From Caballeronia temeraria (GTDB taxonomy: Bacteria; Pseudomonadota; Gammaproteobacteria; Burkholderiales; Burkholderiaceae): a stretch of 64,000 bases of DNA. The DNA is taken from contig NZ_FCOI02000001.1 of the NCBI RefSeq assembly GCF_001544795.2, positions 434,001 to 498,000 of the forward strand, read 5' to 3'. This document shows, piece by piece, positions 39,682 through 50,575 of the stretch. Both the position numbers and the translations under genes were made by a program. The notes beneath the pieces were generated by a model that was not told where the DNA came from, did no database searches, and saw only the letters and a list, made by a program, of their open reading frames with translations. Position 1 is the first letter of the stretch, and each line of letters begins with the position of its first letter.

Positions 39682-42215
39682 AGTTCTCCCGTAACTGTTT
39701 GTTGTCTCGTATGTTCGTCCTGCGCATCCGTGCCGCCCGTGCCCGAACCGCCTTCCACCTCGCCGATCGGCAGGCTGCAATGGAAGGTCGCGCCGGTCAC
39801 GTGGCCGTCCGCTTCGACGTTGTTGACCACCCAAAGGCGTCCGCGATGCGACTCGATGATCGAGCGGCAAATGTTCAGCCCCATGCCCATGCCGTCGGAC
39901 TTGGTGCTGTAGAACGGCTCGAAGAGGCGCTCGGCGGTTGCCTCGTCCACGCCCGGACCCTGGTCGACCACGCTGATGCACACGAAGCCGCCGTCCATGC
40001 GCTGGACGACGACGCGTATCACCGGATCGACGGCGTGTGGTTTTGCATCATGCATCGCCTCGGCCGCGTTTTTCAACAGGTTGACCAACACTTGTTCGAT
40101 CAAAACCGGATCGACGTAAATCACCGGCATGCGCGAGCGGATTTCGGTGACGATGCGGATCTTGCGTTTGCGCGCCTCGATCTCCGCGAGACCGACCGCG
40201 TCCGCGACGATATCCGCGACGCGCGCCGCCTGGCGCTTGGGCTCGCTGCGCTTCACGAATTCGCGGATGCGCTTGATGATCATGCCCGCGCGCACCGCCT
40301 GCTGCGCGGTCTTTTCGAGCACCGGAAGCAGCGTTTCCTGGGTCATGCGCCCGGATTTCACCAGCGCGACGCAGCCCGAGCAATAGTTGTTGATCGCGGC
40401 GAGCGGCTGATTCAGCTCGTGCGCGAGCGACGACGCCATTTCGCCCATCGTCATCAGGCGGCTCGTGAACTGGAGCTTTTCTTCCTGCTGATGCGCGAGC
40501 TCCTGCGCCTGCTTGCGCTGCGTGATGTCGGTCGCGATCTGCATCTGCGCGAGATGGCCGTCGACCCACTGGATGTACTGGCGGCGCACCTCGAACCACT
40601 TCTGGATGCCTTCCACGTACACCTCCTGCGCGTCCGCCGAGCTTTCCGTGAGCGCGGTCGCGGGCAGGCCGGCGTAGGTGTCGACCATGTCGATGCTGTC
40701 CGACGACGAGCTCTGCGAGCCGCCGTCGAACGCGGCGCCCGCGAGCTCCAGATGGCCGTCCGGACGAATGCCGAAAAGATGCCGGTAATAGCGGTTCGCG
40801 AAGAGCAGCTCGGCTTCGTCGGCGGCGAGCACGGAGACGGCGGCATCGAGGCTTTCGAGCACCGTCGTGAAGCGTTCGTGCGCGGCGGCCAGTTCCTCGC
40901 GCGCGCGCTTGGGTTCGGTGATGTCGGTCATCGACGACATCCAGCCCGTCTGACGGCCCGAACTGTCGATGAGCGGCGAGACATACAGCCGCGCGTGGAA
41001 GAACGAGCCGTCTTTACGGCGCACGCGCAGTTCAAACCCGGAAGAGGGCGCCTTGCCGCGCAGCGTCATGTCGAGCTGGCGCTGCATTTCGGGATACGCG
41101 TCGCGCGGCCAGTACGGGAACGGCGCGTTCTTGCCGACGAGATCGCTTTCGTCCCAGCCGGTCATGCGGCAGAACGCCGGATTCACGTGCGTGATGCGGC
41201 CGTGCATGTCGAGCACGCGCATGCCGATCAGCACGGAGTTCTCCATCGCGCGGCGGAAAAACGCTTCGGCGTAGAGCGCCTGCTGCGCCTCGAAGCGCTG
41301 GCGCGTGTGCTTCCACAGGCTCCAGAGACTCCACAGCACGAAACACGACAAACCGGCGACGAGCCACACGAGCGTGTTGTTGGTGAAATTCGTGAGCTGC
41401 GGATACGAGTACACGCGCACCGACAGACCTTGTCCGGGCGGGTCGAGCGGCAGGTCGTAGAACATGTCGCGCGGCAGGCGCGGGCGGCTCGACGTGGTCG
41501 CGAGCTCGCGGTTGTTCAGGTCGGTGATGGATATCTTGTACTTCGCCGACAGTTCGCTCGGAATGTCGTGCTTCAGAATGCCTTCGATGGAAAACACCGC
41601 TGCGATCGAGCCGAGAAACTCGCGGTCGCGGAAAACTGGTGTCTGCAACGTGATGTAGCCGTTGCCGAGGTCGTCGTAGAGCAACGGCGAGTAGACTTGG
41701 CGGCGGGTGGTGCGCGCTTCGTCGAAGGCGGCCTGCACGGCCTCGTCCATCTGGGTGTCGTTCGGTTTCGCGAGACGCGATCCGAGCACGGGCAGCGGCG
41801 TGTTGGGCCAGCGCGGCTTATGCTCGCTCGTATACCAGTTCATGTAGAGGATCTCGGGATGCCCCTGCATGATGTCGGTGGACGAGGTCTGGAAGGTTTG
41901 CGGGTCGCCGTGGCCGCTCGCGATGTCGCGCGCGAGCGCCTGAATCTGCTCCTGCGCGCCGGTCATGGACAGGCGGATTTGCTGCTGTGCCCACGCGACG
42001 TTGCGATAAAGCGTGTCTTCCTGCTGCTGCTGCTCGCGCCGGTTCAGGCTCCAGAGAATGAGACTCATGACGATCAGGAATACCAGGATCGAAATGAGCG
42101 GCGTGAGCAAATAGGAGTTTGACCACCACGGTCCGTGGTGCCAGCGGGAGGGCGAGGCGTCGGTCGGCTTTCGCCCGACTCGCGCCGAGCGTTTGATCAG
42201 CCGTTCGGTCAACAT
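39678..42215 (-). CDS. Membrane-bound PAS sensor histidine kinase (FixL/DctB-like)
   Basis: An 845-residue kinase. Two transmembrane helices (~residues 34-58 and ~290-312) bracket a large periplasmic sensor domain. PAS domains follow in the cytoplasm (first around 345-460, AFFRRAMENSVLIGMRVLDM and RVRRKDGSFFHARLYV; a second around 470-590). Phospho-acceptor His599 is in SSLAHELNQPLAAINNY, and an ATPase domain with VDQGPGVDEA and GMGMGLNICRSIIESHRG follows. HELNQPL is typical of FixL/DctB/TodS-type kinases paired with FixJ or NtrC regulators. A TACAAT hexamer at 42228-42223 places the start of transcription next to the ATG at 42215. Confidence 0.93.
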   Translation of the reverse strand: MLTERLIKRSARVGRKPTDASPSRWHHGPWWSNSYLLTPLISILVFLIVMSLILWSLNRREQQQQEDTLYRNVAWAQQQIRLSMTGAQEQIQALARDIASGHGDPQTFQTSSTDIMQGHPEILYMNWYTSEHKPRWPNTPLPVLGSRLAKPNDTQMDEAVQAAFDEARTTRRQVYSPLLYDDLGNGYITLQTPVFRDREFLGSIAAVFSIEGILKHDIPSELSAKYKISITDLNNRELATTSSRPRLPRDMFYDLPLDPPGQGLSVRVYSYPQLTNFTNNTLVWLVAGLSCFVLWSLWSLWKHTRQRFEAQQALYAEAFFRRAMENSVLIGMRVLDMHGRITHVNPAFCRMTGWDESDLVGKNAPFPYWPRDAYPEMQRQLDMTLRGKAPSSGFELRVRRKDGSFFHARLYVSPLIDSSGRQTGWMSSMTDITEPKRAREELAAAHERFTTVLESLDAAVSVLAADEAELLFANRYYRHLFGIRPDGHLELAGAAFDGGSQSSSSDSIDMVDTYAGLPATALTESSADAQEVYVEGIQKWFEVRRQYIQWVDGHLAQMQIATDITQRKQAQELAHQQEEKLQFTSRLMTMGEMASSLAHELNQPLAAINNYCSGCVALVKSGRMTQETLLPVLEKTAQQAVRAGMIIKRIREFVKRSEPKRQAARVADIVADAVGLAEIEARKRKIRIVTEIRSRMPVIYVDPVLIEQVLVNLLKNAAEAMHDAKPHAVDPVIRVVVQRMDGGFVCISVVDQGPGVDEATAERLFEPFYSTKSDGMGMGLNICRSIIESHRGRLWVVNNVEADGHVTGATFHCSLPIGEVEGGSGTGGTDAQDEHTRQQTVTGEL

Positions 42216-42386
42216 GGAAGCGATTGTAACGCAGCACCTGATTGTTAATTGGCGTAAAAAGACGGTAAAGATGGCTCGATTGCAGGAAAAGGAGGAGAAA
42301 CATCTGAACAAAAAAGTCTTATCGGACGGTGCGTTGCAGCAATTTTTCGCATGGTGAGATGTACTCTCATGATTTGAAAAATTCCT

Positions 42387-42416
42387 TGCGTCATGGTCTG
42401 GACCCTCTTTAGAATT
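42387..42416 (+). promoter_or_regulatory. Sigma-70 promoter of the pyruvate dehydrogenase operon
   Basis: The -35 TTGCGT (42387-42392) and -10 TAGAAT (42411-42416) are 18 nt apart, with a transcript start near 42424 and an ~85-nt leader to aceE. No recognisable repressor site is seen. Confidence 0.6.
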
Positions 42417-42507
42417 GCCGGCACGCGGCCAGTGCCCGCCTTTCCGTGTCTGTTGCGGGCGTGCGCCGGCGGTTCTCATCGAGTGTTCCTCACATCAGGA
42501 GACGAGC

Positions 42508-45201
<2,694 letters not shown>

Positions 45202-45228
45202 AGGCATCGCCCCCGTGCGTTGTGACGC

Positions 45229-45253
45229 GCCTCTCTCCGAAGCGGAGAGAGGC
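45229..45253 (+). other. Intercistronic hairpin between aceE and aceF
   Basis: GCCTCTCTCCG pairs with CGGAGAGAGGC around a 3-nt AAG loop, an 11-bp perfect stem without a T-run. It is more likely an mRNA processing or stability element than a terminator, because aceF and lpdA need the same transcript. Confidence 0.65.
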
Positions 45254-45279
45254 CGCGTGCAACCCAGGAGACACTAATA

Positions 45280-46920
45280 ATGAGTCAAGCGATCGAAGTC
45301 AAAGTGCCGGACATCGGCGATTTCAAGGACATCCCCGTGATCGAGGTGCTGGTCAAGGTGGGTGATACGGTCGAACCCGAGCAGTCGCTCGTCACGCTCG
45401 AATCCGACAAGGCGACGATGGACGTCCCGAGCTCGGCAGCAGGCACCGTGAAGGAAGTGAAGGTCAAGGTCGGCGACAACGTGTCGGAAGGCACGCTCAT
45501 CGTCGTGCTGGAAGGCGGCGGCGCGGCGGCAGCGCCCGCTCCGGCTCCGGCAGCAGCGGCTCCCGCACCCGCGCCCGCTCCGGCAGCCGCGCCAGCGGCG
45601 AGCGGCGGCGGTTCCGTCGAAGTAAAGGTGCCGGATATCGGCGACTTCAAGGACATCCCGGTCATCGAGATCGCGGTGAAAGTCGGCGACAAGGTCGAGA
45701 AGGAGCAGTCGCTCGTCACGCTCGAATCCGACAAGGCCACGATGGATGTGCCGAGCCCCGCAGCGGGCACGGTCAAGGAACTGAAGGTCAAGATCGGCGA
45801 TACGGTCTCTGAAGGCACGCTGATCGTCGTGCTGGAAGGCGCAGCAGGCGGTGCGGCCGCACCGGCGCCCGCTCCCGCACCGGCAGCGCAGAAGGAAGTG
45901 CCGCCGGATGCGCCCGCAGCGCCGGCGCCCGCTCCGAAGGAAGCGCCGTCCGCGCTCGCACAGGCGCCCGTGATGCCGGCCGGCGACGGTACGCGCACGT
46001 CGAGCCACGCATCGCCGTCGGTGCGCAAGTTCGCGCGCGAACTGGGCGTCGATGTGTCGCGCGTGCGCGGCACCGGTCCGAAGAACCGCATCACGCAGCA
46101 GGACATCACCGCGTTCGTGAAGGGCGTGATGTCGGGTCAGGGCGCGGCGCCCGCGGCGGCCGCTCCGGCTGGCGGCGGCGGTGGCGAACTCGGTCTGCTG
46201 CCGTGGCCGAAGATCGACTTCACGAAGTTCGGGCCGGTCGATCCGAAGCCGCTCTCGCGCATCAAGAAGATCTCGGGCGCGAACCTGCATCGCAACTGGG
46301 TGATGATCCCGCACGTCACGAACAACGACGAAGCCGACATCACCGAGCTCGAAGAGCTGCGCGTGAAGCTCAACAAGGAGCACGAGAAGGCCGGCGTGAA
46401 GTTCACGATGCTCGCGTTCGTCATCAAGGCCGTGGTCTCGGCGCTCAAGAAGTTCCCGGACTTCAACGCGAGCCTCGACGGCGACAATCTCGTCTTCAAG
46501 AAGTACTACCACATCGGTTTTGCGGCCGATACGCCGAACGGCCTCGTCGTTCCGGTGATCCGCGACGCGGACAAGAAGGGCCTCGTGGATATCGCCAAGG
46601 AGATGGCGGAACTGTCGAAGCTCGCGCGCGACGGCAAGCTGAAGCCCGATCAGATGCAGGGCGGCTGCTTCTCGATCTCGTCGCTGGGCGGCATCGGCGG
46701 GACGCACTTCACGCCGATCATCAACGCGCCCGAAGTCGCGATCCTCGGCCTGTCGCGCGGCTATCAGAAGCCCGTGTGGGACGGCAAGCAGTTCGTGCCG
46801 CGCCTCACGCTGCCGATGTCGCTGTCGTATGACCATCGCGTCATCGACGGTGCGGCGGCTGCGCGCTTCAACGCTTATCTGTCGGCGATTCTGGGCGATT
46901 TCCGTCGCGTCATTCTCTGA
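45280..46920 (+). CDS. aceF: Dihydrolipoamide acetyltransferase (PDH E2)
   Basis: A 546-residue core enzyme of the pyruvate dehydrogenase complex. Two tandem lipoyl domains have their lipoyl lysines at K44 and K152 (both in ESDKATMDVP). They are joined by Ala/Pro-rich swinging arms. A peripheral-subunit-binding domain (~244-280, SPSVRKFARELGVDVSRVRG) precedes the catalytic domain ending in SYDHRVIDGAAAARF with the active-site His and Asp. E. coli E2 has three lipoyl domains; two is common in beta-proteobacteria. A ribosome site (CAGGAGA) precedes the ATG. Confidence 0.98.
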   Translation: MSQAIEVKVPDIGDFKDIPVIEVLVKVGDTVEPEQSLVTLESDKATMDVPSSAAGTVKEVKVKVGDNVSEGTLIVVLEGGGAAAAPAPAPAAAAPAPAPAPAAAPAASGGGSVEVKVPDIGDFKDIPVIEIAVKVGDKVEKEQSLVTLESDKATMDVPSPAAGTVKELKVKIGDTVSEGTLIVVLEGAAGGAAAPAPAPAPAAQKEVPPDAPAAPAPAPKEAPSALAQAPVMPAGDGTRTSSHASPSVRKFARELGVDVSRVRGTGPKNRITQQDITAFVKGVMSGQGAAPAAAAPAGGGGGELGLLPWPKIDFTKFGPVDPKPLSRIKKISGANLHRNWVMIPHVTNNDEADITELEELRVKLNKEHEKAGVKFTMLAFVIKAVVSALKKFPDFNASLDGDNLVFKKYYHIGFAADTPNGLVVPVIRDADKKGLVDIAKEMAELSKLARDGKLKPDQMQGGCFSISSLGGIGGTHFTPIINAPEVAILGLSRGYQKPVWDGKQFVPRLTLPMSLSYDHRVIDGAAAARFNAYLSAILGDFRRVIL

Positions 46921-46941
46921 TCTTCTGATCTGGCCGACGGC

Positions 46942-46970
46942 GGAACCTCGGGCGTGTGTCCCGAGGTTCC
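46942..46970 (+). other. Intercistronic hairpin between aceF and lpdA
   Basis: GGAACCTCGGG pairs with CCCGAGGTTCC around a 7-nt loop, again an 11-bp perfect stem without a T-run, in the 75-bp gap before lpdA. Confidence 0.65.
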
Positions 46971-46995
46971 ATCCGCATATCTCTTAGGGGACAAC

Positions 46996-49050
46996 ATGAG
47001 TCTCGTCGAACTAAAAGTACCCGACATCGGCGACTTCTCCGATGTCGATGTCATCGAAGTCAATATCAAGCCCGGCGACGTCATCGAAAAGGAACAGGGC
47101 GTCATCACGCTCGAAACCGACAAGGCCACGATGGAAGTGCCCGCCGATGTCGCGGGCACGATCAAGGAAGTGAAGGTCAAGCAGGGCGACAAGGTGAGCC
47201 AGGGCTCGGTCATCGCGATGGTCGAGGCCGCGGGCGCTGCCGCCGCGCCTTCGCCGGCTCCCGCACCCGCCGCTGCGCCCGCGCCGGCCGCGGCTTCGGG
47301 CGGCGGCGTGCAGGACGTGAAGGTGCCGGATATCGGCGACTTCAAGGACATTCCGGTCATCGAAGTGCACGTGAAGCCGGGCGATACGGTCGAGAAGGAA
47401 CAGTCGCTCATCACGCTCGAATCCGACAAGGCGACGATGGACGTGCCATCGCCTGCCGCCGGCACGGTGAGGGAAGTGAAGGTGAAGGTCGGCGACAACG
47501 TGTCGGAAGGCACGCTGGTGCTGACGCTCGAGGGCGCCGCCGGCGCCGCCGCACCCGCGCCTCAGAAGGCCGCGCCCGCTCCGGCGCCTGCCGCAGCCCC
47601 GACGCCCGCGCCGCAAGCCGGCAGCTATTCGGGCGCGGCGGATGTCGAATGCGACATGCTCGTGCTCGGCGCCGGTCCCGGCGGCTATTCGGCGGCGTTC
47701 CGTTCCGCCGATCTCGGCATGAAGACCGTGCTCGTCGAACGTTATTCGACGCTGGGCGGCGTGTGCCTGAACGTCGGCTGCATTCCGTCGAAGGCGCTGC
47801 TGCACACCGCGCTCGTCATCGACGAAGCGGCCGAGCTCGCGGCGCACGGCATCAGCTTCGGCGAGCCGAAGGTCGATCTCGACAAGCTGCGCGGCTTCAA
47901 GGAAGGCGTCGTCAAGAAGCTGACCGGCGGTCTCGCGGGCATGGCGAAGGCGCGCAAGGTGACGGTGGTGACGGGCGTCGGCAATTTCGTCGATCCGAAC
48001 CACATGGAAGTGAACGGCCCGGACGGCAAGAAGGTCGTCAGGTTCAAGCAGGCGATCATCGCGGCGGGTTCGCAGTCCGTGAAGCTGCCGTTCTTCCCGG
48101 ATGATCCGCGTGTCGTCGATTCAACCGGCGCGCTGGAATTGCGTCAGTTGCCCAAGCGCATGCTCGTGGTGGGCGGCGGCATCATCGGCCTGGAAATGGC
48201 CACGGTCTATTCGACACTGGGCGCGGACATCGATGTCGTCGAAATGCTCGACGGCCTGATGCAGGGCGCGGACCGCGATCTCGTGAAGGTCTGGGAGAAG
48301 TTCAATTCCAAGCGCTTCACGAACGTGATGCTCAAGACCAAGACGACCAAGGCGGAAGCCAGGGAAGACGGCATCTACGTCACGTTCGAAGGCGAGAAGG
48401 CGCCGAGCGAAGCGCAACGGTACGACCTCGTGCTGCTCGCGGTTGGCCGCAGCCCGAACGGCGGCAAGATCGGCGCGGACAAGGCGGGCGTCGCGGTGAC
48501 GGATCGCGGCTTCATCAACGTCGACAAGCAGATGCGCACCAACGTGCCGCACATCTTCGCGATCGGCGATCTCGTCGGCCAGCCGATGCTCGCGCACAAG
48601 GCCGTGCACGAAGGCCACGTCGCGGCGGAAGCGGCGCACGGCGAGAAGGCGTATTTCGACGCGCTGCAGATTCCGTCCGTCGCTTATACGGATCCGGAAG
48701 TGGCGTGGGCGGGCAAGACGGAAGACCAGTGCAAGGCCGAAGGCATCAAGTTCGGCAAGGCGGTGTTCCCGTGGGCCGCATCGGGCCGCGCGATCGCCAA
48801 CGGCCGCGACGAAGGCTTCACCAAGCTCATCTTCGATGAAGAGACGCATCGCGTGATCGGCGGCGGCATCGTCGGCCTGAACGCGGGCGATCTGATCAGC
48901 GAAGTGTGTCTCGCGATCGAAATGGGCGCGGATGCGACCGACATCGGCAAGACGATCCACCCGCACCCGACGCTCGGCGAATCGGTCGGCATGGCCGCCG
49001 AGTTGTACGAAGGCGTGTGCACGGACCTGCCGCCGCAACGCAAGAAGTAA
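46996..49050 (+). CDS. lpdA: Dihydrolipoamide dehydrogenase (E3) with two N-terminal lipoyl domains
   Basis: A 684-residue FAD enzyme that reoxidises dihydrolipoamide. Two lipoyl domains precede the catalytic part: residues ~2-78 with lipoyl Lys43 (ETDKATMEVP), and ~105-180 with Lys145 (ESDKATMDVP), separated by Ala/Pro arms. The oxidoreductase core starts near 218 with the FAD motif VLGAGPGGYSAAFRSADLG and the redox disulfide C257-LNVG-C262. It continues with the NAD motif VVGGGIIGLEMATVYSTLG and ends with the dimer-interface HPHPTLGES catalytic His. Plain E3 is ~475 residues and single-lipoyl E3 ~590, so this one is extended by a second lipoyl domain. Confidence 0.97.
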   Translation: MSLVELKVPDIGDFSDVDVIEVNIKPGDVIEKEQGVITLETDKATMEVPADVAGTIKEVKVKQGDKVSQGSVIAMVEAAGAAAAPSPAPAPAAAPAPAAASGGGVQDVKVPDIGDFKDIPVIEVHVKPGDTVEKEQSLITLESDKATMDVPSPAAGTVREVKVKVGDNVSEGTLVLTLEGAAGAAAPAPQKAAPAPAPAAAPTPAPQAGSYSGAADVECDMLVLGAGPGGYSAAFRSADLGMKTVLVERYSTLGGVCLNVGCIPSKALLHTALVIDEAAELAAHGISFGEPKVDLDKLRGFKEGVVKKLTGGLAGMAKARKVTVVTGVGNFVDPNHMEVNGPDGKKVVRFKQAIIAAGSQSVKLPFFPDDPRVVDSTGALELRQLPKRMLVVGGGIIGLEMATVYSTLGADIDVVEMLDGLMQGADRDLVKVWEKFNSKRFTNVMLKTKTTKAEAREDGIYVTFEGEKAPSEAQRYDLVLLAVGRSPNGGKIGADKAGVAVTDRGFINVDKQMRTNVPHIFAIGDLVGQPMLAHKAVHEGHVAAEAAHGEKAYFDALQIPSVAYTDPEVAWAGKTEDQCKAEGIKFGKAVFPWAASGRAIANGRDEGFTKLIFDEETHRVIGGGIVGLNAGDLISEVCLAIEMGADATDIGKTIHPHPTLGESVGMAAELYEGVCTDLPPQRKK

Positions 49051-49075
49051 GTTTTCCTCCTTCGCCAAGCGCAAA

Positions 49076-49107
49076 GGCGCGCTCCTTGACGGGAGCGCGC
49101 CTTTTTT
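49076..49107 (+). terminator. Intrinsic terminator of the PDH operon
   Basis: GGCGCGCTCC/GGAGCGCGCC (49076-49085 with 49092-49101) followed by TTTTTT, 25 bp past the lpdA stop. Confidence 0.93.
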
Positions 49108-49153
49108 CGTTGGCTCTTTTCGTTGACGGAACGAGAAAACGCGGACGACAAAA

Positions 49154-49175
49154 AACCCGGCGCGATGGCCGGGTT
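49154..49175 (-). terminator. Intrinsic terminator of the phasin gene
   Basis: On the minus strand AACCCGGC/GCCGGGTT with a 6-nt loop is followed by a T-tract (A-run 49149-49155 on the plus strand), 47 bp past the phasin stop. Confidence 0.88.
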
Positions 49176-49222
49176 CTTCGTGATTCGTGCTGCATCAACC
49201 GGGCAGAAGCCCGGAAGCGAAC

Positions 49223-49798
49223 TTAGGCAACCGACTTCTTGGCGACGCGCGAAGCTTGCTCGGTCGCTTGCGTAGCGGCCTTCGTCGCAGCCGTAGCGGC
49301 GGCGTTGAAGTTGCTTTCAGCGATTTCGACAGCTTGCTTCGTTGCCTTGTGAACCGTTTCGTACGTCGTGTTGGCGGCGGTGATAGCCGACTTCATCACG
49401 GCGACAGCGGTTTCCGAACCAGCCGGTGCGTTCTTGGCGACGTTGTCGACGAGCGTTTGCACCTTGCGGTTCTGCTCTTCGTACTGCGCTTCCGCGACGC
49501 GGGCGAATTCGGCTTGCGTAGCCGATGCGATTTCATACAGGTGACGGCCGTACGACAGCACCTTTTCCGCGACCGGCTGGGTCAGGCTGGCTTGCAGCGC
49601 GAGCAGTTCCTGCGCGTCCTTCACGGACAGCGCGCGCTGTGCGTTTTCCTGGCTTTCGGCCAGCGTGGACTTAACGACTTGCAGATTCAGTTCGACAAGC
49701 TTTTCGACGCCTTCGAACGCCTTGTTCGTCAGACCGAACAGCGTGTCGAAGTTGGCTTTCTGTGCAGCGGCGATTTGCTCGGGGGTCAACAGCGTCAT
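49223..49798 (-). CDS. phaP: Phasin (PHA granule-associated protein)
   Basis: A 191-residue, mostly alpha-helical, Ala-rich protein of the phasin_2 family: [20 protein letters not shown] followed by [20 protein letters not shown] is the hallmark N-terminus, and the C-terminus is an Ala/Thr/Lys-rich helix of the kind that binds polyester granules. It coats polyhydroxyalkanoate granules and controls their size and number. It is monocistronic, between its own terminator and a strong promoter flanked by PhaR-like operators. Its clean codon bias suggests high expression. Confidence 0.97.
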   Translation of the reverse strand: MTLLTPEQIAAAQKANFDTLFGLTNKAFEGVEKLVELNLQVVKSTLAESQENAQRALSVKDAQELLALQASLTQPVAEKVLSYGRHLYEIASATQAEFARVAEAQYEEQNRKVQTLVDNVAKNAPAGSETAVAVMKSAITAANTTYETVHKATKQAVEIAESNFNAAATAATKAATQATEQASRVAKKSVA

Positions 49799-49892
49799 CT
49801 CAGGCTCCTGATGGCAGACCCATCAACGCGGGTCGTGGTTTGGGTAGATCCGGCGCGATGAACCTTTGCCGGCTAGGTGCAACTGCAATTGG

Positions 49893-49901
49893 TGCGTCGC
49901 A
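49893..49901. promoter_or_regulatory. Downstream PhaR-like operator of phaP
   Basis: TGCGTCGCA, in the context GGTGCGTCGCAAC, repeats the core of the upstream palindrome and lies just downstream of the expected transcript start (~49906, minus strand). Repression by a PhaR-type regulator is inferred. Confidence 0.5.
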
Positions 49902-49912
49902 ACATGAGGCCC

Positions 49913-49941
49913 ATTTTAGAGATATTCCGATGGATGTCAAG
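49913..49941 (-). promoter_or_regulatory. Strong sigma-70 promoter of phaP
   Basis: On the minus strand the -35 is a perfect TTGACA (49941-49936) and the -10 is TAAAAT (49918-49913), with an optimal 17-nt spacer. The leader to the ATG is ~108 nt. Confidence 0.85.
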
Positions 49942-49948
49942 CGCTTTT

Positions 49949-49963
49949 TGTGCGTCGCACAAT
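49949..49963. promoter_or_regulatory. Upstream PhaR-like operator of phaP
   Basis: TTGTGCGTCGCACAA is a perfect 15-nt palindrome (odd centre) 7 nt upstream of the -35. PHA-responsive repressors of the PhaR family bind TGC/GCA-type palindromes at phasin promoters, so it is a good candidate. Confidence 0.6.
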
Positions 49964-50512
49964 CGGTGGAAAGCTCATATTAAACAAGAACTTACTTGTC
50001 AGCATCGGGGTTCGGAGAGCGGTTCGTGAAAACCCTATGCACCCAAGCGGGGCAGGGGTCTCCAGGCCATCCGTTATCCATCTCCGATCCGAATGAAAGC
50101 ACGTTCCGATGAAAGTTTGATGTTGCGACGGCAGACCGCCGGCGCGCGCTGCGGCGACGCAAAACAGAGATATTTCTGAAGATCGTCCTATTTTTAGGAT
50201 GTCGCCGTACACCAAATTGTTGAAGAAACGTTAACATTTCGGCTGCCCGATCTGCCGTGCGTCTGTCCGCGTCATCCGGTTGCCTTGTTCCTCGGTTCGA
50301 AACTCTTCGTTTTGTCTGATTTGATCTTCACGTCTGGCTAAAGTCGTGGAAAGTTTTGCCGATAGTGCGTTTGTCGTCGTGTAGAAAAGCGTGCTGCCGG
50401 CAGAACTGTTTCGCGAGGACGATCGTTTTTTCCGATCGAGGCGCGTTTTTGTTCAGCAATATGCAATCACGGCTTACAACTCAGTTTAACGAGTGTCGAT
50501 AAGTGCTTAATA
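49964..50512. other. Gene-free, AT-richer intergenic region
   Basis: This ~550-bp stretch between the phaP operator and the pbpG promoter has no convincing reading frame: short frames on either strand lack ribosome sites and typical codon bias. It is visibly richer in A/T than its neighbours and holds small inverted repeats such as CCTA-TTTTT-TAGG-like and GATCG-TTTTTT-CGATC at ~50420-50440. A small RNA gene is possible but cannot be shown. Confidence 0.5.
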
Positions 50513-50541
50513 TTGCTTAAATTTCGTAGCTTCACTACACT
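50513..50541 (+). promoter_or_regulatory. Candidate promoter of pbpG
   Basis: TTGCTT (50513-50518) and TACACT (50536-50541) are 17 nt apart, with a start site near 50548 and a ~28-nt leader. A 10-bp imperfect direct repeat (TGCTTAATAT, then TGCTTAAATT, 50504-50523) overlaps the -35. Confidence 0.5.
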
Positions 50542-50575
50542 TGGCGGTACCCTCCAGCCGCCCAATAGAACACTA

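Noticed and set aside
49937..50237. Short minus-strand frames upstream of the phasin promoter
   Set aside because: No ribosome site, poor codon bias and no recognisable domain; one runs through the phaP promoter.
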